From assembly GCA_037128705.1 (NCBI GenBank), contig JBAXVX010000008.1, positions 52,886-116,885 of the forward strand: 64,000 bases of DNA. Reading direction: 5' to 3'. A program made the translations under genes and the position numbers. This document shows, in pieces, positions 45,356-53,338 of the stretch; position 1 is the stretch's first letter, and every line of letters begins with the position of its first letter. The notes under the pieces are model-generated. The model made no database searches, was not told where the DNA came from, and saw only the letters and a program-made list of their open reading frames with translations. Source of the stretch: CAIVAT01 sp037128705. GTDB lineage: Bacteria; Bacteroidota; Bacteroidia; Bacteroidales; FEN-979.

Positions 45356-45411
45356 AACAGTCACACATACTTATTCCTGCTTGATTCGGCTGAGCCAGGA
45401 TGCTATTTTTG
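45356..45411 (+). promoter_or_regulatory. Promoter and upstream box of modular lipoprotein A
   Basis: TTG (45381-45383) and TATTTTTG (45404-45411) are spaced by 20 nt. A 31-nt block (45356-45386) is about 27/31 identical to the block before lipoprotein B. The predicted transcript start lies near 45418, which favours the ATG at 45482 over that at 45419. Confidence 0.7.
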
Positions 45412-45481
45412 TAATGCCGTGAAAACCAGACAATCCAAAGTTTTGATTAATGAAACCACGCTGGTCAGAAAACGGATAACC

Positions 45482-46903
45482 ATGAAGAAGTTTAGAATTT
45501 GCCTCATTTTTTTGTTAACATGGTTCGCAAACTCGGGCTGCAATAAGCTGACCGAGTCGGAACCTTTGCCAACAATGTATGAAATGAACTTCAACATACG
45601 GGCAGGGTTGTCCCCGGGCGGTTTGAAAGATACCCCCGGTTGCATCAATGAAAATACCATTGCAAGCTATGTTGAGGTTACCTTGTTAAAACAGGGGGAT
45701 ATTGCTCCTTCAACTGTAAAAATAAATGTTTACTACATAAACGGCCAACCCTACACCAATTCGATAAAATTGTTACCTGCAACTTATGAAATACAGGAAT
45801 TTATCATGAGAAATGATAATAATACACCGGATAACTTCGGGGATGACCCGGTGATTGCAGCTGCAGTTCATGAAGGCGCCCCCTATGCAAACCTGGTAAC
45901 ATCCTGGTTGACTAAGGATTTCTCCATCAGTCCATACAAGAAAAACATGATGGAAGTTGAGCTGGTTTGCTATGATGAGGCCAACTTCACCAGCTTTGGA
46001 TTTGAATACTTTAAATTGGATCAGACTGTTATCAGGGAACAGCATTTCTTTGGCGATCTCTGTATCCGGAATGCATATGAATATTATAATTCGCCCTATT
46101 CGCAGCTGCTTGGCGGGAATGCCAACCTGCTGCTAGATTTGCCGGCGATTTTCCAGGTTGAGGTTTTACGCAATGGAATTTCAACAGGGACGTTCAACAA
46201 CAACTCTATAACCGGGATTTCCGAACCCTTGAAGGTGCAATATGCAGACCGGCTGGCGATTACGGATAATTTTGAATTTAAATTATCAGCCATGGTCCGT
46301 AGCGGAGTTTCTTTCCAGTATCAATATTTGCACAGCTGGAATTTTCAGGATTCCGAAAAGATCCAGGCAGGTACTGATGGGGTTGTTGACTTTGGTATAG
46401 GAAACTGTAATCCTGATGCAGATTTGGTTTTGCCTCCTGTGGTTGTACCTGATTGTGAGATTTCAAAACCCAATGGAGGCGGTTTTACAACAACAATCCA
46501 ATCGGTTGTCTGCACCAATAATTCGTACAGGATTGTTTTGCGTGTCGAACACGATGGTTGCGGCGGTTCAAGCTGTAAGGAATTGTCGCACTTTTCAGTG
46601 GAAGCAGACCCGGGGACCTATTCAAATGTAATCGCAGAGGTTATTTCGGGACCGATGACCTATAACCATAACATCGTTATGGGGCCAAATCTTGGAAATT
46701 CAACCCCCTTCCAGGGCTTTAAAATTGATAATACGAAAAAAATCGGAGATGGAAATGCTGGCATATTTACAGTCTCTTATACCCTGACCACCCTTCAGGA
46801 TCAGCAGGTTTTAGCAAAAGCAGGCACCAGCCTGCAAATGGCAAGTTTCACCCTGGCTGATTTCACTTCAGTCATGAATTGTAATCACACCGGATGCAAA
46901 TAG
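45482..46903 (+). CDS. Modular surface lipoprotein A (paralogue of B)
   Basis: A 473-residue lipoprotein (signal ending WFANSGC, Cys20). Residues about 33-318 are paralogous to lipoprotein B: SFGFEYFKLDQTVIREQ, FFGDLCIRN, AGTDGVVDFGIGNC and PDADLVLPP match closely. After the Pro-rich hinge the C-terminal domain (about 325-473) is unrelated to that of B. It is Cys-containing (HDGCGGSSCKELSHFSVEAD, MGPNLGNSTPFQGFKID). No family is recognised for either part. An ATG 21 codons upstream is at the predicted transcript start and would bury the signal peptide. Confidence 0.85.
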   Translation: MKKFRICLIFLLTWFANSGCNKLTESEPLPTMYEMNFNIRAGLSPGGLKDTPGCINENTIASYVEVTLLKQGDIAPSTVKINVYYINGQPYTNSIKLLPATYEIQEFIMRNDNNTPDNFGDDPVIAAAVHEGAPYANLVTSWLTKDFSISPYKKNMMEVELVCYDEANFTSFGFEYFKLDQTVIREQHFFGDLCIRNAYEYYNSPYSQLLGGNANLLLDLPAIFQVEVLRNGISTGTFNNNSITGISEPLKVQYADRLAITDNFEFKLSAMVRSGVSFQYQYLHSWNFQDSEKIQAGTDGVVDFGIGNCNPDADLVLPPVVVPDCEISKPNGGGFTTTIQSVVCTNNSYRIVLRVEHDGCGGSSCKELSHFSVEADPGTYSNVIAEVISGPMTYNHNIVMGPNLGNSTPFQGFKIDNTKKIGDGNAGIFTVSYTLTTLQDQQVLAKAGTSLQMASFTLADFTSVMNCNHTGCK

Positions 46904-46958
46904 AAAAACCCTGCTGTTGAAGTCTGCGTAACTTATACTGATTAACCAATTGATTGTT

Positions 46959-46990
46959 AAATGCCCTGCAAATTGTAGGGCATTTTTTTT
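46959..46990 (+). terminator. Terminator of modular lipoprotein A
   Basis: AAATGCCCTGCA pairs with TGTAGGGCATTT around AAT, followed by a T8 tract. It is part of the 392-bp gap to lipoprotein B. The rest of that gap holds only the B promoter and an unconvincing 61-codon ORF. Confidence 0.9.
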
Positions 46991-47162
46991 GTCTCTCATG
47001 CCATGCTTTCAGCATTGTTAACCAATAAACAGAATATGAACATCAGAGGTGGTTATTCCCAATACTAACATAACTATAACAGTCGTAAAAATGGATGGTT
47101 TTGTGAAATCTTTGATTTTTTTAATGCGCAGATACGAATTGAACAGCCACAGTTGCATGGCA

Positions 47163-47219
47163 AACAGTGACAGTTACTTATTCCCGCTTGATTATATATT
47201 GCTGATAATCATATATTTG
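47163..47219 (+). promoter_or_regulatory. Promoter and upstream box of modular lipoprotein B
   Basis: TTG (47188-47190) and TATATTTG (47212-47219) are spaced by 21 nt. The 31-nt block 47163-47193 matches the block before lipoprotein A at about 27 of 31 positions. The leader is about 70 nt. Confidence 0.7.
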
Positions 47220-47295
47220 TACTTTAAATATTGATTACAGAAAACAAAGAAATTTCTACCAATCCAATCTGGTAACAATTAAAAACCCAAAGAAA

Positions 47296-48774
47296 ATGAA
47301 AACAAATGTAATGATGACGAAAATCAGTTTGGTTCTTCTCGGACTTATAACTGTGATCTCAATCACAAGTTGTAATAAAGTGAAGGACAGTAATCCCCAG
47401 CAGGGGAATACGGAACTTAGTTTTACCATCCAGCCTGGCAAAAGCGCCACCGGTTTGAAGACGAGTGATTGCTTCAGTAACAAGGCTAGCTATGTAAATG
47501 TAACTATTGATGGTACATTGCACAAACTCGATGTATTTTACATTGACAATGTGCCCTACACCAACACGATTAAACTGGCTGCTGGTCCACACACCATTGA
47601 GGAGTTTGTTATGTACAATGACAACATGACACCAGCAGTTTCCGGGGATGACTATGTGATGGCTGCTGCAGTTCATACAGGGGCCCTCTATTCTGACCTG
47701 GTAACAAATCTGCTCAATAAAAATGTCACCATCGAGGCTTTTAAGAAAAACGTACTGGCCATCGACCTGGTTTGTTATGAAGAGGCCTATTTTCAAAACT
47801 TCGGATTTGAGTATTTTCATCTGGACCAGACCGTGATTCGTGAGCAGAATTTCTTCGGTGATTTCTGTATAAAGAATGTTGCTGATTATGCAGGTTCACC
47901 TTATGCTTTACAGGCAAACGGGGTTCAGCTGGATATGCCCGCTTTATTTAAAATTGAATTATTTCAGAATGGCATACTGGCTCAAACATTTGACAACGCT
48001 GCATGGCATGGTGAAGGTCAGCCGCTCAAGGTTACCTATGCTGATAACCTGGGACAGGTCGATAATTATATCCTGAAACTTTTTATCCTGGTTCGCCAGG
48101 GCACCGCCTTTAATTATGTACATTTTTATGACTGGACCTTTGCCGATGCAGCGACCATTCCGGCCGGTACGGACGGTGTTGTTGATTTTGCACTTGGAAA
48201 TTGTGTTCCGGATGCTGACCTGGTCATCCCGCCCTGGATGAATCTGCCGCAGACAGCCACCTATCAGATCACTGGTAATTATGCCCCGGGTTCAAAGGGC
48301 GGGTATGTAGATGCAACACTGACGAATATCGGAACCGGTTATGAATTCGGAAACAGCACTGTTGCAAGCTGGTGTGCCGATCATGCAGTGAATATTACTG
48401 TTGGACAGGTTTACAATATGGATGTTTATTCATCCTTATATCCTGCATTATTACCTGACTATGCTCAAAGTGAAAAATGGGCAAAGGCAAACTGGCTCAT
48501 GAACCACCTGGACTGGTTCCCCGGATATCACTGGTATGATATTCAGGGAGCAATGTGGCTTTGTGACACCCCGGCCTGGGGTGGTACTCCTGAAGGTGGC
48601 GTTCCTGCTTTGACCCCAATGATGACCGACATGAAGACAAAAATGGACCTCTACGGACCTACCTATAAGGTACCTCCCGGAGGCTGGGCAACGGTTATTT
48701 TTGTTCCGACCGGAACATCCTCTTCGACCCATACCCCTGCACTGCAAACAATGTTTATCAAAATCGACCCCTGA
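47296..48774 (+). CDS. Modular surface lipoprotein B with putative thioester domain
   Basis: A 492-residue lipoprotein (lipobox ITSC, Cys26). Residues about 38-312 are the module shared with lipoprotein A (NFGFEYFHLDQTVIREQ, FFGDFCIKN, AGTDGVVDFALGNC). The C-terminal domain (about 322-492) differs. It contains ASWCADH (Cys360) and, 57 residues on, YDIQGAMWLCD (Gln417). This fits the thioester-domain pattern of an aromatic-Cys-hydrophobic motif and a hydrophobic-Q-x-x-hydrophobic-W motif, whose Cys and Gln form an internal thioester in Gram-positive adhesins. WAKANWLMNHL between them also fits. If so, the protein may bind host or neighbour surfaces covalently. Confidence 0.8.
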   Translation: MKTNVMMTKISLVLLGLITVISITSCNKVKDSNPQQGNTELSFTIQPGKSATGLKTSDCFSNKASYVNVTIDGTLHKLDVFYIDNVPYTNTIKLAAGPHTIEEFVMYNDNMTPAVSGDDYVMAAAVHTGALYSDLVTNLLNKNVTIEAFKKNVLAIDLVCYEEAYFQNFGFEYFHLDQTVIREQNFFGDFCIKNVADYAGSPYALQANGVQLDMPALFKIELFQNGILAQTFDNAAWHGEGQPLKVTYADNLGQVDNYILKLFILVRQGTAFNYVHFYDWTFADAATIPAGTDGVVDFALGNCVPDADLVIPPWMNLPQTATYQITGNYAPGSKGGYVDATLTNIGTGYEFGNSTVASWCADHAVNITVGQVYNMDVYSSLYPALLPDYAQSEKWAKANWLMNHLDWFPGYHWYDIQGAMWLCDTPAWGGTPEGGVPALTPMMTDMKTKMDLYGPTYKVPPGGWATVIFVPTGTSSSTHTPALQTMFIKIDP

Positions 48775-48804
48775 CCCATTAGATCCTTTTTTTAACCTCC
48801 TGAG

Positions 48805-48840
48805 AAGCCCCGCCTATAAGCGGGGTTTCTTTTTTTTTTT
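48805..48840 (+). terminator. Terminator of modular lipoprotein B
   Basis: AAGCCCCGC pairs with GCGGGGTTT (one G-T) around CTATAA, followed by a long T-run. Confidence 0.9.
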
Positions 48841-48893
48841 ATGCCGGGCCTGGTTCTTTAACTTGCCGGGTGAAAGTCCCTGCAAAAATTTAT

Positions 48894-48901
48894 TATTTTT
48901 G
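48894..48901 (+). promoter_or_regulatory. -7 element TATTTTTG of the TylF-like gene
   Basis: TATTTTTG lies 15 nt upstream of the chosen ATG at 48917. It rules out the longer upstream open frame that begins inside lipoprotein B. Confidence 0.5.
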
Positions 48902-48916
48902 CCTTTTATTCAACCC

Positions 48917-49654
48917 ATGCACCTTACCCTGTTTCAGATTATCAATTACGCGCTCGTAATCCTGCTCCTTATATTATTTATAAGGTACCTGTGGCTTACC
49001 TTTGTTCAAAGGGGCAACCAACCGGTTCAGTGGCAACATGCGATAAAAAGCGGCTCGATATCGGTCAAACTTAAAAAGATCGAACGAACCTATCCCGACA
49101 AGGTGCGTTTTTATAACTGGTGGTTCCAGGTTGAGCGGTTAACCAGGGAAAAAGTTCCAGGGGCATTCGTCGAACTCGGTGTTTATAAGGGAGAAAGCGC
49201 GGCAGTCATTCACCTTATGGATCCGGGCCGGCGTTTCCATCTCTTCGATACCTTCACCGGGTTTCCGGCAGGTGACCTGGAGGGTGAGACCGGTGAGGCT
49301 GCATCCTATACTCCGGATCATTTTGCTGACACCAGCATGAACCAGGTATTGAAAAAAATTAACGGCAACCACAATATAATTATGTATCCGGGCCAGTTCC
49401 CCCAAAGTGCCCATAAATTCAGTGAGCAGGTCGCGCTGGTCAATATGGATGCCGATCTGTACAAGCCCACCAGGTCAGGCCTTGATTTTTTCTACCCACT
49501 TTTATCTCCGGGAGGGGTCATTATTGTCCATGATTATAATTACAGGTGGCCGGGGGTAATTCAGGCGGTTGATGAGTTTGTCAAGAATGTACCGGAGAAC
49601 CTGATTTATCTTCCCGACCGGGATGGAACAGTGATGATTTTCAGGAATAAATAA
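48917..49654 (+). CDS. Membrane-anchored TylF/MycF family methyltransferase
   Basis: A 245-residue protein from MHLTLFQIINYALVILLLIL, which gives one N-terminal membrane helix. The Rossmann domain has the TylF signatures FVELGVYKGESA, FHLFDTFTGFP, VNMDADLYKPT and IIVHDYNY. TylF/MycF enzymes methylate sugar hydroxyls with SAM and need a metal bound by the Asp residues of such motifs. The substrate here is unknown; a cell-envelope sugar is possible. The open frame upstream of this ATG belongs to another gene. Confidence 0.85.
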   Translation: MHLTLFQIINYALVILLLILFIRYLWLTFVQRGNQPVQWQHAIKSGSISVKLKKIERTYPDKVRFYNWWFQVERLTREKVPGAFVELGVYKGESAAVIHLMDPGRRFHLFDTFTGFPAGDLEGETGEAASYTPDHFADTSMNQVLKKINGNHNIIMYPGQFPQSAHKFSEQVALVNMDADLYKPTRSGLDFFYPLLSPGGVIIVHDYNYRWPGVIQAVDEFVKNVPENLIYLPDRDGTVMIFRNK

Positions 49655-49681
49655 TTTTTTCACCTTTTTTTCACTTTTTTC

Positions 49682-49711
49682 TTGCAGGGGTTAATTTAAT
49701 TAATACCTTTG
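49682..49711 (+). promoter_or_regulatory. Upstream promoter (P1) of the str region
   Basis: TTG (49682-49684) and TACCTTTG (49704-49711) are spaced by 19 nt, an excellent -33/-7 match. It would start a transcript near 49718, more than 280 nt before rpsL. Confidence 0.75.
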
Positions 49712-49716
49712 CACCC

Positions 49717-49850
49717 TCGAAAACCATATTATGTTTTCGATTGAATTACAAGCCGGAAACGGCAAGGAAACCTGATAAAGTGAGACAACTATAGGTTTCA
49801 ATCGCAGTCAAACTGATGATTGCGGTAGAAAGTCTCGCGAGATTCATCCC
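49717..49850 (+). ncRNA. Candidate structured RNA or leader before rpsL
   Basis: The stretch can fold into consecutive hairpins: TCGAAAAC/GTTTTCGA (49717-49740), GCCG-GAAA-CGGC with a GNRA loop (49752-49763), GAAACCT/AGGTTTC extended by an inner AGT/ACT (49767-49799), a 10-bp stem ATCGCAGTCA/TGATTGCGGT with loop AACTGA (49801-49826), and the palindrome TCTCGCGAGA (49833-49842). A good promoter lies directly before it and a second one between it and rpsL. No known family was recognised. It may be an autonomous RNA or a long leader of the ribosomal operon. The 351-bp gap holds no convincing gene. Confidence 0.5.
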
Positions 49851-49924
49851 TTCCTTAATTTTTCCGACCCACTAGTTCAGGGACAAAACCCATCAAGCGT
49901 ACTTTAAAGTTTTTATCTTAAATG

Positions 49925-49954
49925 TTGGTAGTGTAAAATTAATTTGTACTTTTG
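49925..49954 (+). promoter_or_regulatory. Proximal promoter (P2) of the rpsL operon
   Basis: TTG (49925-49927) and TACTTTTG (49947-49954) are spaced by 19 nt, giving a leader of about 45 nt for rpsL. Confidence 0.75.
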
Positions 49955-50005
49955 CACTCCCGTTTTTAGGGAAATTTTATAATAAAGTTTAATAAAACCT
50001 TTGAT

Positions 50006-50389
50006 ATGCCTACGATTTCGCAACTGGTTCGTAAAGGAAGAAAAAAATTAGTAGATAAAAGTAAATCTCCTGCTTTGGATTCCTGTCCGCAGCGCCGCGG
50101 TGTGTGTGTTCGTGTTTATACCACGACACCCAAAAAGCCAAATTCGGCCATGCGCAAGGTTGCCAGGGTTCGGCTGACCAACGGGAAAGAGGTGAATGCC
50201 TATATCCCCGGTGAAGGTCATAATCTTCAGGAACACTCCATTGTAATGATCCGCGGAGGTCGTGTAAAAGACCTGCCCGGCGTCCGTTATCATATTATTC
50301 GTGGTGCATTGGATACTTCCGGTGTGGAAGGCCGCAAGCAACGCAGGAGTAAATATGGTGCCAAACGTCCCAAAGAAAAGAAAGCATAA
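50006..50389 (+). CDS. rpsL: 30S ribosomal protein S12
   Basis: 127 residues, full length. TTTPKKPNSAMRKVARVRL holds the Lys (E. coli Lys43) whose wild-type state gives streptomycin sensitivity, and GGRVKDLPGVRYH holds the second Lys and the Asp that RimO methylthiolates in other bacteria. It is first gene of a continuous str-S10-spc cluster. Confidence 0.98.
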   Translation: MPTISQLVRKGRKKLVDKSKSPALDSCPQRRGVCVRVYTTTPKKPNSAMRKVARVRLTNGKEVNAYIPGEGHNLQEHSIVMIRGGRVKDLPGVRYHIIRGALDTSGVEGRKQRRSKYGAKRPKEKKA

Positions 50390-50401
50390 TATCAGAATAC
50401 C

Positions 50402-50869
50402 ATGAGAAAAGCAAAACCAAAGAAAAGACCCCTTCTTCCTGATCCAAAATTCAGCGATACCCTGGTCACAAAATTTGTGAACAATGTCATGATGGCAGGA
50501 AAGAAAAACATTGCCTACGAAGTCTTTTATGAGGCCATCGAAATTGTCAGTGATAAGACAAAGGAAGATGGTCTTGAGGTATTCAAGAAGGCCCTTGCAA
50601 ATGTTACTCCGTCGGTCGAGGTCAGAAGCCGTCGTATTGGTGGAGCTACTTTTCAGATTCCTTCGGAAATCCGCCCGGGCCGTAAATCTTCCATCGGCAT
50701 GAAATCGCTGGTGAATTATGCACGTAAACGGCATGAAAAGAGTTTTGGACAGAAACTTGCTGCGGAGATCGTAGCTGCGTATAAGGAAGAGGGTGCTGCC
50801 TTTAAACGTAAGGAAGATACACACAGAATGGCTGAAGCAAACAAGGCCTTTTCACATTTCCGTTTTTAG
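50402..50869 (+). CDS. rpsG: 30S ribosomal protein S7
   Basis: 155 residues. The N-terminus MRKAKPKKRPLLPDPKF and GGATFQIPSEIRPGRK are typical; the latter is the 16S rRNA-binding beta hairpin. It nucleates the 30S head. It lies 12 nt after rpsL. Confidence 0.98.
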   Translation: MRKAKPKKRPLLPDPKFSDTLVTKFVNNVMMAGKKNIAYEVFYEAIEIVSDKTKEDGLEVFKKALANVTPSVEVRSRRIGGATFQIPSEIRPGRKSSIGMKSLVNYARKRHEKSFGQKLAAEIVAAYKEEGAAFKRKEDTHRMAEANKAFSHFRF

Positions 50870-50873
50870 TACT

Positions 50874-52979
50874 ATGACAGGAAAGCTGGAAAATACAAGG
50901 AACATTGGCATTATGGCGCACATCGACGCGGGTAAAACCACGACGACTGAGCGCATCCTGTATTATACCGGCATTAACTATAAACTGGGTGAGGTTCATG
51001 ATGGTACAGCGACCATGGATTGGATGGTGCAGGAGCAGGAACGTGGGATCACGATCACCTCTGCTGCAACTACCGTTTACTGGGATTACCTGAATGAAAA
51101 CTATCGTATCAACCTCATCGATACCCCTGGTCACGTTGATTTTACTGTTGAAGTTGAACGCTCCCTGCGTGTACTGGATGGCGCCGTTGCCATTTTCTGC
51201 GCAGTAGGTGGGGTTGAACCACAATCCGAGACCGTCTGGAGACAAGCCAACAAGTACCATGTTCCCCGCCTTTGTTACGTCAATAAAATGGATCGTACCG
51301 GCGCTGACTTTATGCATGTTGTGGAGCAGATTCGTGAAAAACTTGGTGCAAACCCGGTGATCATCCAACTCCCCATCGGAGCTGAAGAGGATTTTACGGG
51401 AATTATAGATTTGGCTTCAAATAAAGCATACGGTTGGGATGATGCTTCACTGGGCAGAGAATATTTTGAAATTCCAATGCCCCTGGATATGAAGGAAATG
51501 GCACATGAATATCGGTTAAAACTGATAGAAGGTGCCGCTGAAGAAAGTGATGAACTTCTTCATAAATTCATGATCGATCCCAACTCGATTACAGAAGACG
51601 AAATAATCGCAGAACTTCGCAAAGCAACCATTCAGGGTAAAATCACCCCTGTTATCTGCGGAGCCTCGTTCAAAAATAAAGGTGTTCAGTTACTGATTGA
51701 CGCTGTCATTAAATTTCTGCCATCTCCATACGATATGCCTGCGGTACTCGGCATGAATCCCTTCACAGAAAAGGAAGAGTCACGTCATCCTGATCCAAAT
51801 GAACCATTTACTGCCTATGCATTCAAAATCGCAACCGATCCCTTTGTTGGTCGCATTGCCTTTTTCCGTGTCTATTCAGGTCGTCTGGAAGCCGGTGATG
51901 TGGTACTGAACAGCCGTACTGATAAAAAAGAACGGTTGCTGCGGATCATGCTGATGCATGCCAACAAGCAAAACCCGCTGAAGCAGGTTGAAGCCGGTGA
52001 GATTGCAGCTGCAGTCGGATTCAAGGATATCCGTACAGGAGACACCCTTTGCGATATCAAACATCCTTTGGTGCTTGAAACCATGATTTTTCCTGAACCG
52101 GTAATCAACATGGCGGTTGAACCCAAAACCCAGGAAGATCTTGAGAAGCTGGCCATTGCCTTGCAAAAGCTGGCGGAAGAGGATCCCACGTTCCAGGTGA
52201 AGATTGACAACGAAACCGGCCAGACCCTGATCAGCGGAATGGGCGAGTTGCATCTCGACATTATTGCCGACCGCATGCGCCGCGAATTCAATATTGATGT
52301 GAACCGTGGTAATCCGCAGGTTGCTTATAAAGAGGCGATCGTCAACACCGTGATGCACCACGAAGTTTACAAAAAACAAACTGGTGGACGCGGACGTTTT
52401 GCCGATCTCGTCATCGAGGTTGGCCCGGCTGATGCAGGAGTTAAGGGATTACAATTCATCAATGACATCAAAGGCGGCAATATTCCACGTGAATTTATTC
52501 CTGCCATCGAAAAGGGATTAAAAGCTGCAATGACCAATGGCCCGATCATCGGGTTCCCGATGGAAAGCATCAAGGTCAGGCTCATTGACGGTTCATACCA
52601 TAGTGTCGATTCTGATGCACTCTCATTTCAGGTTGCAGCCGGCATCGCATTCAAAGAGGCCAGTAAAAAAGCCAAATCGGTCATCATGGAACCGATCATG
52701 AAGTTTGAAATTATTACTCCCAGCGAATATATGGGAGAGGTGACCGGCGATATTACCAAACGCCGCGGACATGTGGAAGAGGTTGAATCCCGCATCGGGA
52801 ATCAGGTTATCCGCGGACGCGTACCCTTGTCCGAAATGTTTGGTTATGTCACAACCCTTCGCAGCCTCACTTCAGGCAGAGCTACGGAGATGCTGGAATT
52901 TTTTAAATATGATAATACTCCAAAAGAGATTCAGGACGAAGTATTATATAAAATCAGGGGATATGTTCCCGCTTATTAA
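50874..52979 (+). CDS. fusA: Elongation factor G
   Basis: 701 residues from MTGKLENTRNIGIMAHIDAG. The open frame extends upstream into rpsG, but this start, 4 nt after the rpsG stop, fits the family. G-domain motifs AHIDAGKTTTTERIL, RGITITSAA, DTPGHVDF and NKMDRTGAD are intact. It catalyses translocation. Only one fusA is in the window. No tuf gene follows, unlike the E. coli str operon. Confidence 0.98.
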   Translation: MTGKLENTRNIGIMAHIDAGKTTTTERILYYTGINYKLGEVHDGTATMDWMVQEQERGITITSAATTVYWDYLNENYRINLIDTPGHVDFTVEVERSLRVLDGAVAIFCAVGGVEPQSETVWRQANKYHVPRLCYVNKMDRTGADFMHVVEQIREKLGANPVIIQLPIGAEEDFTGIIDLASNKAYGWDDASLGREYFEIPMPLDMKEMAHEYRLKLIEGAAEESDELLHKFMIDPNSITEDEIIAELRKATIQGKITPVICGASFKNKGVQLLIDAVIKFLPSPYDMPAVLGMNPFTEKEESRHPDPNEPFTAYAFKIATDPFVGRIAFFRVYSGRLEAGDVVLNSRTDKKERLLRIMLMHANKQNPLKQVEAGEIAAAVGFKDIRTGDTLCDIKHPLVLETMIFPEPVINMAVEPKTQEDLEKLAIALQKLAEEDPTFQVKIDNETGQTLISGMGELHLDIIADRMRREFNIDVNRGNPQVAYKEAIVNTVMHHEVYKKQTGGRGRFADLVIEVGPADAGVKGLQFINDIKGGNIPREFIPAIEKGLKAAMTNGPIIGFPMESIKVRLIDGSYHSVDSDALSFQVAAGIAFKEASKKAKSVIMEPIMKFEIITPSEYMGEVTGDITKRRGHVEEVESRIGNQVIRGRVPLSEMFGYVTTLRSLTSGRATEMLEFFKYDNTPKEIQDEVLYKIRGYVPAY

Positions 52980-52987
52980 TTTTTTAT

Positions 52988-53293
52988 ATGAGCCAGAGAA
53001 TTAGAATTAAACTGAAGTCTTACGATTATAACCTGGTTGATAAATCAGCCGAAAAGATCGTAAAAACCGTAAAGGCTACGGGTGCTGTTGTCAGCGGTCC
53101 AATTCCATTGCCTACGGATAAAAAGATCTTCACTGTGCTGCGTGCAACCTTTGTAAACAAGAAGTCACGTGAACAGTTTCAGCTTTGCACATACAAGCGG
53201 TTACTCGACATTTACAGTACCACGTCGAAAACCATTGATGCCCTGATGAAACTTGAGTTGCCCAGTGGTGTGGAAGTTGAAATCAAGGTTTGA
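52988..53293 (+). CDS. rpsJ: 30S ribosomal protein S10
   Basis: 101 residues, normal length, with IRIKLKSYDYNLVDKSAEKIV at the N-terminus and GPIPLPTDKKIFTVLRA, the extended loop region. It is first gene of the S10 part, directly following fusA. Confidence 0.98.
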   Translation: MSQRIRIKLKSYDYNLVDKSAEKIVKTVKATGAVVSGPIPLPTDKKIFTVLRATFVNKKSREQFQLCTYKRLLDIYSTTSKTIDALMKLELPSGVEVEIKV

Positions 53294-53338
53294 TTTGTAG
53301 ATAGACAAATAGATTTAAAAACGCAAGAAACGTAAGAA

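Noticed and set aside
47049..47234. 61-codon ORF between lipoproteins A and B
   Set aside because: Covers the B promoter and upstream box, low-complexity hydrophobic end, no family resemblance.
48701..48916. Longer start for the TylF-like methyltransferase
   Set aside because: The upstream open frame lies in the end of lipoprotein B, a terminator and a promoter element; the ATG at 48917 fits the family.
49731..49775. 14-codon ORF inside the structured region before rpsL
   Set aside because: Too short to support as a gene, no family, and it overlaps two hairpins; kept only as a possibility for a leader peptide.
49811..49835. CTGATGA followed by GAAA, resembling hammerhead ribozyme core
   Set aside because: Only three bases separate the nearest GTC from CTGATGA and the segment between CTGATGA and GAAA cannot form stem II.
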